Below, piece by piece: positions 24,411-33,259 of a stretch of DNA of 64,000 nucleotides. Each line of letters opens with the position of its first letter. Positions within the stretch are counted from its first letter, which is position 1. The position numbers and the translations under genes are program-made. Source of the DNA: Thermotoga petrophila RKU-1 (GTDB lineage: Bacteria > Thermotogota > Thermotogae > Thermotogales > Thermotogaceae); NCBI RefSeq assembly GCF_000016785.1, contig NC_009486.1, forward strand, positions 248,001 through 312,000. Direction: 5' to 3'. A model generated the notes under the pieces. The model worked only from the letters and a program-made list of their open reading frames with translations, was not told where the DNA came from and made no database searches.

Positions 24411-25010
24411 TCACAATTCGATGTTCAGCTCTCTGGTCAGAATCTCTTTCAATCTCGACGGCTCTTCAAGACGAACAGCTCGAAAACCAAGTTCTCTTGC
24501 GGCCTCGACGTTTTCCGGTGTGTCGTCTATGAAGAGGCTCTCTTCCGGAGCGATCCCGTATCTTCTGATCAGTTCGAGGTATATCTCTTTCTCCGGCTTC
24601 AGATAACCCACGTGAGAGGAAATCACCATGCCGTCGAAGAGCTTGAAGAAATCGTATTTCTTTCTCACCATCTCGAAGTAGATTTTTCCGTAGTTGGAAA
24701 GAGCGTAGAGCTTGAAGCTCTTTTTCAGGGCTGGAAGCAGTCTCACGTTCTCTTCGATGGGTCTCAAAAGTTCTGGAACTTCCCTTTCGAGTCTTTCCAC
24801 GTACTCTTTAAACTCTGGAAGCTCTCTCTTTTTCTTTTCCCACAACTCGTTTTCAGGCAGAACCCCTCTGTCCATCAGCTTCCAGTCCTCGTGTTTGAAG
24901 ATCTCCTTTTCAAGGACCCTCGCCACTTCCTCCGGGAAGGACTCGAGCAGGTACTCACAGGGTCTCCAGTCGATCAGAACCCCTCCAAGATCGAAAACGA
25001 TGTTTTTCAC
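24411..25010 (-). CDS. HAD-superfamily hydrolase (subfamily IA)
   Basis: 199 residues from GTG 25010, chosen because family members begin at KNIVFDLGGVL; a TTG at 25022 would add four residues and overlap the upstream stop. Motif I is VFDLGGVLIDW, motif II ALSNYG, motif III lysine in YLKPEKEIYLEL, motif IV LFIDDTPENVEAA. A helical cap lies at residues 15-85. It is a cytosolic phosphatase of unknown substrate inserted between two outer-membrane barrel genes; a nucleotide-sugar or glycerol phosphate substrate is possible. Confidence 0.85.
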   Translation of the reverse strand: MKNIVFDLGGVLIDWRPCEYLLESFPEEVARVLEKEIFKHEDWKLMDRGVLPENELWEKKKRELPEFKEYVERLEREVPELLRPIEENVRLLPALKKSFKLYALSNYGKIYFEMVRKKYDFFKLFDGMVISSHVGYLKPEKEIYLELIRRYGIAPEESLFIDDTPENVEAARELGFRAVRLEEPSRLKEILTRELNIEL

Positions 25011-25011
25011 C

Positions 25012-26214
25012 TCAAAAACCAACTTCGAACCTCACCTCCAGGCCGAGACCGTCGAGACTGTTCCACCAGACATCCACGTTTCCTCCGTACTCTCCAAAGA
25101 AGGCGTTCAGGGACAACTTCACTGTGTGCTCCTTTGTTAGTTCTCCGATGAGCCATTTCGTGTCGGGTGGCATCTCTTCACCGTGCCAGGGCTCCTCCGG
25201 TGTTCTGTCTCCGTAGACGAGGTAGTGGTACATCACACCGAGAGAGTACCAGCCAAAGGTGCGTTCAAGGCCGAGTTTCAAAGAGAAGGAATTCTCACCG
25301 TATCTGTATCCGATCATCCTGTCTTCGATCGCTCCTTCAGAGAAGTACGTGTACTCGTAGGGAACGTTTGAGCTTGTCCTTTCGAAGGTGTACGCGCTCG
25401 CACCGGAGACTTCCCCGTAGAACCTCCAGAGACCTGTTCTGTACTCACCGCCGAGGAGGAGCGCTATCTTGTCCGGGTTCAGATAATCTCCCGTCCCGAG
25501 GAGTCTGTTCAGGCTCATATCGTCTATCAGCGCTTCGAAATAGATCTTTCCCGCACCGAAGCTGAACTCGACCCATCCACCCATGAGGGCGTTCGCGTTC
25601 TCCAAGGGATCTCTCCAGGGAGACCCCTCCTGATACTGCCAGATCTCCTGTATGGCGATTGTCGGTATGGGAACAAGGAAGTAGTAAGGGTTGAACACCT
25701 CGTTCAGATAAACCACAGCGTCTTCGTATGCGATCTTCAAAAGCCCAAGGTCGAACACCACCGTTCTGTAGTTGAAACTCTTCTTGTCGTTTATGCGAAG
25801 CCAGAGGGATTCAACGTGCCAGTTGTTTTGGGTGTACTTCAGAGAGAACCCGGGAAAGCCGTAAAAACGTGAGTTGTCGTCCAGAAAGAGCTTGTCGATC
25901 CCGGGGCCTCTCTCCTCGTTCAGAATTCCCGCTTTCAGTTCGAAGGGGCCTATCTTTCCAGAAAGATTCGTCTCCGGGAAGTAGTAGAACTCCACGAAGT
26001 TTTTGAGTTCGTCTATGATCCCGGTGTGAACTATCCCAAAGCCCCTGCCAACACCTGCTCTGTAGTTGAACCGCCAGTCCTCGTCGAGCCAGACATTCCC
26101 ATAAAGCTCTCCCGTCCATTTGAAACCGTTCTCATAAGACAGATCCAAAAAAACGTTCGTGCCCGCAAAGATGAAAACCGGTAGAGCGATCAGAAATGCA
26201 ACCAATCTCCTCAC
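25012..26214 (-). CDS. Outer-membrane beta-barrel protein
   Basis: 400 residues with a signal peptide (about 1-17, FLIALPVFIFAG), many amphipathic aromatic strands and a C-terminal Phe (LEVRFEVGF). The general layout resembles the barrel at 22979, and both have a conserved GGEYRTG/GVEY-type strand, so they may be distant paralogs. It lies directly after the SLBB export gene with one base between. A role in polysaccharide export or sheath structure is inferred from context only. Confidence 0.6.
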   Translation of the reverse strand: MRRLVAFLIALPVFIFAGTNVFLDLSYENGFKWTGELYGNVWLDEDWRFNYRAGVGRGFGIVHTGIIDELKNFVEFYYFPETNLSGKIGPFELKAGILNEERGPGIDKLFLDDNSRFYGFPGFSLKYTQNNWHVESLWLRINDKKSFNYRTVVFDLGLLKIAYEDAVVYLNEVFNPYYFLVPIPTIAIQEIWQYQEGSPWRDPLENANALMGGWVEFSFGAGKIYFEALIDDMSLNRLLGTGDYLNPDKIALLLGGEYRTGLWRFYGEVSGASAYTFERTSSNVPYEYTYFSEGAIEDRMIGYRYGENSFSLKLGLERTFGWYSLGVMYHYLVYGDRTPEEPWHGEEMPPDTKWLIGELTKEHTVKLSLNAFFGEYGGNVDVWWNSLDGLGLEVRFEVGF

Positions 26215-26215
26215 G

Positions 26216-29194
26216 TTACCACCCCATGAAGTCTCTGACGTTGCTTATCGTGTTCAGGATGGTGTTCACTATGGAGAGCGCTTCTGTCACCTGTATGAGC
26301 GGGTTGTCGGGAACGAAGACCACATCACCCGGCGCGACGTTCGGGTTCACTCCTCCACCCTTTCCAGAGAGAACTCCGGAGAGATCGCAGACGGTGACCT
26401 CTCCCTGAGGCCCTCCTTTGAAGAGGAATATCCTTCCCGTGGCGGCCCTGTCTGTGAACCCACCGGCCCTCATCACCACATCGAACACCGTCGAGTACCT
26501 GTCTACCTTCACGATACCTGGTGTTCTCACATTACCGAGCACGTACACGTAGTTCGTCTCAACGGGTGGCACGTACACCACGTCCCCCGGCTCTATCTTT
26601 ACTTTCTGCACCTCGTCCATGTTCGTGAAGTCGTAGGCTGTCTCGTTTTCTCCCCTTCTCAAGATCACCTTCGTCTTCAGCGCCCAGTTGCTCAAGCCCC
26701 CGGCCTGTGCGATGAGTTTGAGAAGTGTCACATCTCCTTTGAGTTCGTACGCACCGGGCCTTGCCACCTCTCCCACAACGTAGGCGAAGTTCTCCGTCTC
26801 GAGAGGCACGAAGACCACGCTTCCACTCTCGAGAACAGGACCGCCCGTGTTGATCACGTCTTCATAGTCCACTTCTTTCTTCTCTCCCGATGGACTCACA
26901 ACGACGATCTTTCTCGATCCTGTGCTCTTTATGCCCCACACCTTGCCCAGAACGTTCCTGAGTGTAGGCGTCTCTTCGTCCCTGAAGGTCACAAGCGTGT
27001 TCGTGATACCTTCTCCGAAGACGTAAACGTGTGGTCTTTCGGTGTACTTCACGTACACGAGGTCGCCGTCCTTCAGCTCGAACGAACTCAGCTGGTTTTC
27101 GGGAACGTTGATCTCACCGCCGTCCCTCAGAACAACGACGTCTCCCGCTTCGAAGAGAGCGTCTTCTTTGTATCCTCCGGCTTTCACAATGGCCCTGTCC
27201 AGGAGTACCGGTTCATCGGGCTCAAAGACAACCATCTGAGGAACTTTCACGAAGCCGTCCACATACACCCTGACGGCCTCTTTCACGTCCACCTCGACAA
27301 CTGCGCCGTCTTCGAGCGGAAGATCGGCAACTTCCGTCAGCTCCTGCACTTTTCCGTTTGAGTGAACCTTCAATCCCGCGATGTACTTCTTCTGTATCTT
27401 TCCAAACCTTGCGAGGGCCTTTTCGAGCGTGATGTCTTCGTCCTTAGTGAAATCGACGTATCCGTACACGTCTCCGGTGAAATAGACCCTTTTCGCCTGA
27501 ACGGTCTTCACGAGAACCGTGTCACCGGTCTTGAGGGAAACATCCTCCGTCAATATCTTCTTCGGATCAAAGATCTTCTCCTCGCCGTCTCTCAAAAGTG
27601 AAAGACTCTTCACAAGAGAGAAATCCTCGATACCGTACTTCTTCAGGGCCGTCGAGAGAGTGAACGGTTCGTCTTTTGCAAAGCTCATCCTTCCGTTCCT
27701 CGCGGTATTGTCTCCCACCATGTAAACGAACCTGTCCGTGTACTTCTCCACGTAGACGAACACGCCATCTTCGAGCAGGATATCGATCTTCACGATCTCA
27801 TCCGGCGAGTATTCCTTTCCAGACAGTTTCACGGAGACAACCTGATTTTCATCGATGAAACCACCGGCCTTCGCTATGAGGTTTCTCAGTGTGAACGCCT
27901 CGCCCTTTCCAAAGGTGTAAAGTCCAGGATTTCTCACGTATCCGAGGATGTAGGCCTTCTTCGGAACGAACTCCTTCACGTTCACAATGTCACCCGGTTT
28001 CACCGGAAAGTCCAGCTCGCTTGGTGAGAGCTCTATGACACTCCCATCTCTTGTGATGACGATCGAATCGACTCCCTCCACACTTCCCTTGAACCCTCCC
28101 ACCATCGAGAGGAGCTTTTCTAAGGTCACCGACTCTTTCGGGGAGATCTCGTAAACACCGGGTCTTGAGACGTATCCAGATACGTAAACCCTCGTTTCTT
28201 CGTACTTCTTTATCTCAACGACATCTCCGACATTCAGCTGAACGTTTTCGTTCAGCACTTCCGGTGTGTACTCGGTGGTCTTTCCATCCCTTGTGATCAG
28301 AACCTTTTCTATGTACCTGTCCTCAACGGAGGTGCCACCGGCCTTCGCCACGAGATTCTTGAGTGTGAGAGACTCTTCTCTGGAGAAGGTGTACATCCCC
28401 GGTCTTGCCACCGCTCCCACAACGTAAGCGAACCTCTCGTCGAGCTTTTGAACGTGCACCGTATCTCCCGGCTTCAGAAGAAGGTTCTTTTGATAGAGAT
28501 CTTTCTCAGATATCTCGGTCGTTTGGTCCTTCGAGAGGACGATTATCTTTCCTGAACTCTCCTGCGTGGTGCCACCCGCTGCCGCGATGGCGTCGAGCAG
28601 GGTCATCTCTCTTCTGTAGGGGTAGATCCCGGGCTTTGCCACAGCCCCAACGACCTTCACGAACTCCGTGTAGCTCTTTTCTGGAAGTATCACCTGATCG
28701 TCTTCCTGGAGCACCACGTCCTTATCGGGAGCTTCTCCCCAGAGAAGCGAGGAGAGATCCAGTTCAAAGACCTTCCCATCCCTGAGGACCTTCACCTTCG
28801 AAAGGTCAACGGAGGAAAGATCCACAGAGAGAAGAGAGAGAAGCTCAGAAACGCTGAGATCTTCTATTCCCATGTCCACCACTCTGTTCACAACACCGGA
28901 GACGTAGACGTTCCTTGGTGCGATCTGCTGAAGAGACACGATCACCTCAGGATCAGAAAAACTCTTGGAGAGCCTCTCTTTGAGAAACTCTGTCACCTGG
29001 TCCACACTGAGGCCTTCCACCTTCACACGTCCCACGTACGGAAAAGTGATCGCTCCTTCTATGTCCACCGCGCAATTTCTCGTCAGGTCCGGGTATCCCA
29101 CCACTTCTACTCTCAGAACGTCTCCCTTTCTTATGGTGTAAGATAGAGAAAACACCGCAGCTAAGAGAAACAGAAAGATCAGCACTCTTTTCAT
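26216..29194 (-). CDS. Giant Wza-like polysaccharide export protein with about 11 SLBB repeats
   Basis: 992 residues with a signal peptide (1-17). The poly-export (Wza) domain occupies about 18-90 (YTIRKGDVLRVEVVGYPDL), followed by a long chain of SLBB domains. Each has a VYVxGxVxxPGxY start and a TLxxLIxxAGG end; I count ten clear copies plus a first degenerate one. E. coli Wza has two. Some repeats (near residues 480 and 560) have lost the Pro-Gly. There is no lipobox and no visible C-terminal membrane helix. It probably forms a long periplasmic tube under the detached Thermotoga sheath. First gene of the export operon. Confidence 0.88.
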   Translation of the reverse strand: MKRVLIFLFLLAAVFSLSYTIRKGDVLRVEVVGYPDLTRNCAVDIEGAITFPYVGRVKVEGLSVDQVTEFLKERLSKSFSDPEVIVSLQQIAPRNVYVSGVVNRVVDMGIEDLSVSELLSLLSVDLSSVDLSKVKVLRDGKVFELDLSSLLWGEAPDKDVVLQEDDQVILPEKSYTEFVKVVGAVAKPGIYPYRREMTLLDAIAAAGGTTQESSGKIIVLSKDQTTEISEKDLYQKNLLLKPGDTVHVQKLDERFAYVVGAVARPGMYTFSREESLTLKNLVAKAGGTSVEDRYIEKVLITRDGKTTEYTPEVLNENVQLNVGDVVEIKKYEETRVYVSGYVSRPGVYEISPKESVTLEKLLSMVGGFKGSVEGVDSIVITRDGSVIELSPSELDFPVKPGDIVNVKEFVPKKAYILGYVRNPGLYTFGKGEAFTLRNLIAKAGGFIDENQVVSVKLSGKEYSPDEIVKIDILLEDGVFVYVEKYTDRFVYMVGDNTARNGRMSFAKDEPFTLSTALKKYGIEDFSLVKSLSLLRDGEEKIFDPKKILTEDVSLKTGDTVLVKTVQAKRVYFTGDVYGYVDFTKDEDITLEKALARFGKIQKKYIAGLKVHSNGKVQELTEVADLPLEDGAVVEVDVKEAVRVYVDGFVKVPQMVVFEPDEPVLLDRAIVKAGGYKEDALFEAGDVVVLRDGGEINVPENQLSSFELKDGDLVYVKYTERPHVYVFGEGITNTLVTFRDEETPTLRNVLGKVWGIKSTGSRKIVVVSPSGEKKEVDYEDVINTGGPVLESGSVVFVPLETENFAYVVGEVARPGAYELKGDVTLLKLIAQAGGLSNWALKTKVILRRGENETAYDFTNMDEVQKVKIEPGDVVYVPPVETNYVYVLGNVRTPGIVKVDRYSTVFDVVMRAGGFTDRAATGRIFLFKGGPQGEVTVCDLSGVLSGKGGGVNPNVAPGDVVFVPDNPLIQVTEALSIVNTILNTISNVRDFMGW

Positions 29195-29227
29195 GCCGAA
29201 CCCTCCTCTTCGTCTTTTCTGTTGAAG

Positions 29228-29271
29228 ATTATACCTTATGTCTGTAAAAAGACCGAATCAGAACTGATTCG
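29228..29271 (-). promoter_or_regulatory. Promoter and operator-like inverted repeat of the export operon
   Basis: TATAAT on the minus strand (plus 29228-29233), 34 bases before the SLBB gene. Upstream of it, near the -35 position, lies CGAATCAG-AA-CTGATTCG (29254-29271), an 8-bp inverted repeat that may bind a regulator. Confidence 0.5.
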
Positions 29272-29364
29272 TTAACCGTCTTTTATTCATTAATATGTTG
29301 AATACATAAAATAGATTTTTCATCCTAACACAATCGTTACACAATCTATGTCAAAAACACGGAC

Positions 29365-29391
29365 TATAATATATGGAGCGGCTGCGCAGCC
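29365..29391 (+). promoter_or_regulatory. -10 box and leader hairpin of the small-protein cassette
   Basis: TATAAT at 29365-29370 with no clear -35, followed by a GC-rich self-complementary GGCTGCGCAGCC (29380-29391) that would form the 5' end of the leader, about 30 bases before the first gene. Confidence 0.5.
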
Positions 29392-29419
29392 CACCAAAAA
29401 ATTCACAGGAGGTGTTATC

Positions 29420-29614
29420 ATGGAAAAGGCCCTCAGGATCGTGTGGGCAACAGGTGAAGTGGACGAAAACGGAAACCCTGTGACGAGAAGACAGACCATC
29501 TCCGTCAGTTCAAACGCGACGGCACAGGACCTTGCAAATGCGGTGAACGCCCTCGATTCTCTCTCGAGCTACACCTACGTTTCCGCCCAGCTCGTCACGT
29601 ACGAAACCATATGA
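29420..29614 (+). CDS. DUF1659-type small protein
   Basis: 64 residues from ATG 29420 with AGGAGGTG. The pattern LRIVWATGEVDENGNPVTRR, then TISVSSNATAQDLANAVNAL and a short strand pair, agrees with DUF1659 as I recall it: small proteins of firmicutes encoded beside DUF2922 and YvrJ genes. No membrane segment or signal. Function is unknown. The frame is open further upstream, but that part precedes the promoter. First gene of a five-gene cassette. Confidence 0.7.
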   Translation: MEKALRIVWATGEVDENGNPVTRRQTISVSSNATAQDLANAVNALDSLSSYTYVSAQLVTYETI

Positions 29615-29628
29615 GGAGGTGAAGCGGC

Positions 29629-29838
29629 ATGAAGAGATTGTACATGGATTTCTACAACGAGGCAGAGGGAAAGAGAAGGAGAATCATAGTGAACAGTCCA
29701 GCTGACGGTCTCACAGCTGATCAGGTTCAGGCAGCCATGCAGACGCTTCTGGACTCAAAAGTCCTGGAAGGCTACACGATCGATAGAGCAGTGATAGTTG
29801 AAACCAACTCCAACGAATTCTTCGATCTCATCCAGTGA
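29629..29838 (+). CDS. DUF2922-type small protein
   Basis: 69 residues from ATG 29629 (GAGGAGGTG). It contains RIIVNSPADGLTADQVQAAMQTLLDSKVL, then a strand with VIVETNSNEFFDL, matching the DUF2922 pattern of two strands, a long helix and a final strand. DUF1659 and DUF2922 genes travel as a pair in many genomes without assigned function. 14 bases separate it from the gene before, so they are co-expressed. Confidence 0.7.
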   Translation: MKRLYMDFYNEAEGKRRRIIVNSPADGLTADQVQAAMQTLLDSKVLEGYTIDRAVIVETNSNEFFDLIQ

Positions 29839-29856
29839 CGAAGGGAGGGCGTCTGT

Positions 29857-30090
29857 ATGATGACAATACTTCCATTTCTCAAGGACGTCCTCCCGCTCGC
29901 CGTCTCCCTGGTCGAAAGGCCGGGGGACGGTGAGTCCAAGAAGGAGGAAGTGAAAGAGATCGTCTTTAGCCTCTTCGACAGCTTCGGAATCGACCTTCCC
30001 TTCGACGACGATATCCTGGATCACATCTTAGACTACGCCATAGACTTCGTGGTGGACTTCTTCAACGATCGGGTGTGGAACAATGCCTGA
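29857..30090 (+). CDS. Small acidic protein of unknown function
   Basis: 77 residues from ATG 29857 (GGGAGGG). An N-terminal hydrophobic stretch (ILPFLKDVLPLAVSLVE) is followed by a charged linker and a strongly acidic helix (IDLPFDDDILDHILDYAIDFVVDFFND). It occupies the place that YvrJ, a small membrane protein, has in firmicute cassettes, but I see no sequence similarity to YvrJ. A membrane-associated or amphipathic peptide is possible. It overlaps the sigma-like gene by 8 bases. Confidence 0.6.
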   Translation: MMTILPFLKDVLPLAVSLVERPGDGESKKEEVKEIVFSLFDSFGIDLPFDDDILDHILDYAIDFVVDFFNDRVWNNA

Positions 30091-30463
30091 TCACATCAGA
30101 AGAAAACTCGAGAACACAAAGGACGAAGATCTCTCCATCGATTTGCTTTTTCAAAAATACGAACCAGATCTGAAGAAGAAGGCAGGACATTTCTTCAAGA
30201 AGTTCGGATACAAGTTCATTTCCTACGAAGACCTCTACCAGACGATCTGTTATCTGTTTTGTTACGCGCACAAACTGTGGGACAAAGACAAAGGAGAGTT
30301 CGAACCCTACTTCAGATGCATTGTAAACAGGAAGATGAACGACATCGTAGCAGGGAAAACACCTCCTCGCTGTTGCGATTATCCTTTCAACGTGCTCAAA
30401 CCTGAGTATCTCAAAGAGCCGTGTTATCCAGAAGACCTCGACGACGAAAAGATCGAAAACTGA
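30083..30463 (+). CDS. Sigma-70 region 2-like protein without region 4
   Basis: 126 residues from ATG 30083. The central part, SIDLLFQKYEPDLKKKA, then SYEDLYQTICYLFCYAHKLW, then DKGEFEPYFRCIVNRKMNDI, follows sigma-70 region 2 (core-binding and -10 recognition helices). The C-terminal 30 residues are an unrelated acidic tail with CCDYP; no region 4 is present. B. subtilis RsoA is a comparable region-2-only co-sigma that works with SigO, encoded near yvrJ. No separate region 4 partner is visible in this window. It could also be a phage-type late regulator. Confidence 0.6.
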   Translation: MPDHIRRKLENTKDEDLSIDLLFQKYEPDLKKKAGHFFKKFGYKFISYEDLYQTICYLFCYAHKLWDKDKGEFEPYFRCIVNRKMNDIVAGKTPPRCCDYPFNVLKPEYLKEPCYPEDLDDEKIEN

Positions 30464-30491
30464 AAGCGGGGCCATCCCCGCTTTCTTTCTT
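30463..30491 (+). terminator. Intrinsic terminator inside the cassette
   Basis: A stem AAAGCGGGG/CCCCGCTTT with CCAT loop, then CTTTCTT. It starts at the stop codon of the sigma-like gene and lies 15 bases before the glucosaminidase ATG, so it would reduce read-through. Confidence 0.75.
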
Positions 30492-30505
30492 CCGGAGGTG
30501 ATAAA

Positions 30506-30913
30506 ATGAAAGAGGAATTTCTCAAAAGGTTCAGCGAGACCGCCTTTCTTCTGGGAAAGCTCACCGGGATGGATCCGAAGATACTCCTTGCCCAGTCCGC
30601 CCTCGAAACCGGCTGGGGAAGACACACGGTGGGAAACAACCTTTTTGGCATAAAGAAACTTTCCTGGCTCGAAGGAGGAATCGAAGCAGAAACAAAAGAA
30701 TTCGATGGAGTGAAAACGATCGATATGTTTCAAACTTTTGTCAGTCCAGAAAACAGTATGATCGCCTACTTGATTCTTATCAAAGAGTGTTATAATAAGG
30801 CTTGGGAGTGTAGAAAGGAACCAGAGAGATACTTCGAACTTCTTCAAAAATTCGGGTACGCGACAGATCCATCGTACGCGGAAAAGTGCATAGGAGTGTA
30901 CAGGTGTTTCTGA
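30506..30913 (+). CDS. Glucosaminidase-domain peptidoglycan hydrolase without signal peptide
   Basis: 135 residues from ATG 30506 (CCGGAGGTG). The domain is a compact FlgJ/LytG-type N-acetylglucosaminidase: [21 protein letters not shown] with the catalytic glutamate, then GNNLFGIKK, and a [16 protein letters not shown] segment. There is no signal peptide or anchor, so the enzyme is made in the cytosol, as phage endolysins are. It follows the sigma-like gene across a terminator and precedes the WbaP-like transferase. Confidence 0.8.
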   Translation: MKEEFLKRFSETAFLLGKLTGMDPKILLAQSALETGWGRHTVGNNLFGIKKLSWLEGGIEAETKEFDGVKTIDMFQTFVSPENSMIAYLILIKECYNKAWECRKEPERYFELLQKFGYATDPSYAEKCIGVYRCF

Positions 30914-30938
30914 GAATTGACGAAGAGGAGGAGACAGG

Positions 30939-32165
30939 TTGAACGGGTTAATCCTCGTGGATTTTCTGGCGGTTTTTACATTCAACCTCCTCTTTTTTAA
31001 CTGGTATTTGGGCCTCCTGTTCACTGCAAGCTTGACCCTCTCTTTTTTTGCCTTCAGACTCTATGACACGGAAAGTCTTCAAAGTTACAACGAACAATTG
31101 ATAAGAACCATCGCTGGAACGATGGCGGGTTTCATCATCGTGTTGATGTTCTATCCTTTGCTTGAAAACGAAATAAACAGACACCATTTATTCGGGAACT
31201 TCCTGTTCTCCGTGACAGGGGTTCCCGTTTTAAACGTTCTGGTGCACAGACTTATCAAAGAGAAACTGCCCGTGAAGAGATATCTCGTTCTGGGAAGAAG
31301 AGAAGAGATAGAACCCGTTCTGAAAGAGATCGAGGAAAAATCCCTTGGAAGATACAGATTCGTTGAGTACATCAATCCCTCCGCCGAGACGGTGAAGGCA
31401 AAGCAAAAACTCTACGATGCCGTTCTCCTCGCAGATCCTCGGTTCGAACACATCTTAGAGAAAGTCCACGTCGAGAATCTGGAATACCTTCCAAATCTTG
31501 TGGAAAAGACCCTCAAGAGAATTCCCCTCGTGGTCATGGAAAAGTTCAGGGAGTACTACGAAGTTGCCTTCAGCAACGTAAAAGACGACTCACCCGCAAA
31601 GAGAATACTCGATGTTGCTGTTTCACTTGTTGCGCTCACTGTCTTTTCGCCGATCATGCTGATCGTTGCTATAATAATATACCTGGAAGATGGACTGCCG
31701 GTGGTTTTCAAGCAGGAGAGGGTGGGGAAAGATGAAAAACCATTCATTATCTACAAACTGCGCTCCCTGAGGAAAGGGGAAATTGATCCGAACAATCCAA
31801 ACAAAGCAATCGATGAGAGACCTTTGAAAGTAGGAAAAATCATTAGAAAACTCAGAATAGACGAATCTCCTCAGTTTTTGAACGTTTTAAAAGGTGATAT
31901 GAGTGTGGTGGGTCCCCGTCCTGAGATGGTGGAGTTTCACAATATGATGAAGGAGCAAATTCCTTTCTATTGCAAAAGATTAATCGTCAAACCGGGTATC
32001 ACAGGATGGGCTCAACTTTGCTACAAACACACTTCGACACTCGAAGATTACAGGGTGAAAACCGAATACGACCTCTGGTACGTGAAAAACAGAAACATCT
32101 TTCTGGATCTGAGAATAATTCTTCAAACACTGGAGGCTGTGCTATGGAGGAGAGGGGCGAAGTGA
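30939..32165 (+). CDS. Polyprenyl-phosphate sugar-1-phosphate transferase (WbaP/PglC family)
   Basis: 408 residues from TTG 30939 (GAGGAGGAG). It starts polysaccharide synthesis by moving a sugar phosphate to undecaprenyl phosphate. Four membrane segments lie in the first 120 residues, then a nucleotide-binding-like CoA-type domain, and from about 215 the catalytic domain: SPAKRILDVAVSLVALTV re-entrant helix, FKQERVGKDEKPFIIYKLRSL, then RKLRIDESPQFLNVLKGDMS and VGPRPE. First gene of the variable glycan cluster; GTGA overlap with the next glycosyltransferase. Confidence 0.92.
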   Translation: MNGLILVDFLAVFTFNLLFFNWYLGLLFTASLTLSFFAFRLYDTESLQSYNEQLIRTIAGTMAGFIIVLMFYPLLENEINRHHLFGNFLFSVTGVPVLNVLVHRLIKEKLPVKRYLVLGRREEIEPVLKEIEEKSLGRYRFVEYINPSAETVKAKQKLYDAVLLADPRFEHILEKVHVENLEYLPNLVEKTLKRIPLVVMEKFREYYEVAFSNVKDDSPAKRILDVAVSLVALTVFSPIMLIVAIIIYLEDGLPVVFKQERVGKDEKPFIIYKLRSLRKGEIDPNNPNKAIDERPLKVGKIIRKLRIDESPQFLNVLKGDMSVVGPRPEMVEFHNMMKEQIPFYCKRLIVKPGITGWAQLCYKHTSTLEDYRVKTEYDLWYVKNRNIFLDLRIILQTLEAVLWRRGAK

Positions 32166-33259
32166 GGAAAAAGATCTTACATATCATAACGCGTTCAGAT
32201 TGGACAGGTGCACAAAAGGTTCTGTACGGAATTGTTTATGGTCTTAAAGAAAATTATTCAGATCAATTCGAAGTTGAAGTTGCAGCTGGAAAGGAAAATG
32301 GAATGTTATTTGAAGAGCTGGACAAAGTAGGTGTCAAGTATCATGTGGTAGAAAATCTCGTCCGTGAGATAAATCCGGTAAAGGATTTGAAAGCGTACTT
32401 TGAGATAAAAAAACTCATAAAGCAGGGAAATTACGACATTGTCCATGCTCATTCTTCAAAAGCAGGTTTTCTGGCTCGAATTGCGGCGAAAAAGTGTGGA
32501 GTGAAAAAGGTCATCTATACATACCATGGTTTCTGGGGAATAGAGCAGTACAGGGGTATTAAGAAGAGTCTCCTCATCTGGGCAGAACGATTCGCGGCGA
32601 GATACTCCGATTATCTCGTATTTCTTTGTAACAGAGAGAAAGAGAAAGCTGAAAAATACAGAATCGGGAATCCTTCCCAATACGTGATAATTCCAAACGC
32701 GATACTGCCAATTGGTAACATTCAGAAAGGGAAACTGAGAAGAGAGCTTGGAATACCAGATCACGTAAAAATTGTTGGAAACGTAGCAAGGCTTGATAGA
32801 CCAAAAAATCCTATGCGATTTCTCCAAGTCGCAGAAAAGGTTGTTCAGGAAAGAGATGACGTGATATTTGTATGGATAGGTGGAAGTATAGTTGAAGACT
32901 TCTACGCCAAGCAAGTTCAGCAGTATCTTGATGAAAGACCTTGGTTGAAAGAAAAGGTAAAAATCCTTGGCTTCAGAAAAGATGCGATAGAACTGATGGC
33001 GGATTTTGATGTGTTTTTGTTGACTTCTGACAATGAAGGAATGCCGCTTGTTGTTCTTGAAGCGCAACAGCTTGGAATACCTGTGGTGAGCACAGATGTA
33101 GGGTGTGTGGGAGAGATGATAGACAGCGTTTATTCAAAAAAAGAGGATCTTGCATTAAATCTCCTCAAGATACTGAATGAAAACGACTATGTAAGTCATA
33201 GATATAAAGAGATATACGACAGGTTCATAGAAAATCATATATCGATCTATAGGAAGTGA
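32162..33259 (+). CDS. GT4-family glycosyltransferase
   Basis: 365 residues from GTG 32162 (GTGA overlap, GGAGGAG site); ATG 32144 would add six residues. It begins KKILHIITRSDWTGAQKVLYG, has DIVHAHSSKAGFLARIAA in the first Rossmann half and DNEGMPLVVLEAQQLGIPVVS (the E-x7-E region) in the second, as in GT-B glycosyltransferases. It adds one sugar to the lipid-linked repeat unit on the cytosolic face. From here to about 34.7 kb the DNA is clearly more AT-rich than the surrounding genes. Confidence 0.88.
   Translation: MRKKILHIITRSDWTGAQKVLYGIVYGLKENYSDQFEVEVAAGKENGMLFEELDKVGVKYHVVENLVREINPVKDLKAYFEIKKLIKQGNYDIVHAHSSKAGFLARIAAKKCGVKKVIYTYHGFWGIEQYRGIKKSLLIWAERFAARYSDYLVFLCNREKEKAEKYRIGNPSQYVIIPNAILPIGNIQKGKLRRELGIPDHVKIVGNVARLDRPKNPMRFLQVAEKVVQERDDVIFVWIGGSIVEDFYAKQVQQYLDERPWLKEKVKILGFRKDAIELMADFDVFLLTSDNEGMPLVVLEAQQLGIPVVSTDVGCVGEMIDSVYSKKEDLALNLLKILNENDYVSHRYKEIYDRFIENHISIYRK

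Noticed and set aside
30062-31024. 320-codon minus-strand frame opposite the sigma-like and glucosaminidase genes
   Set aside because: Antisense to three genes with ribosome binding sites and family matches; no similarity of its own.
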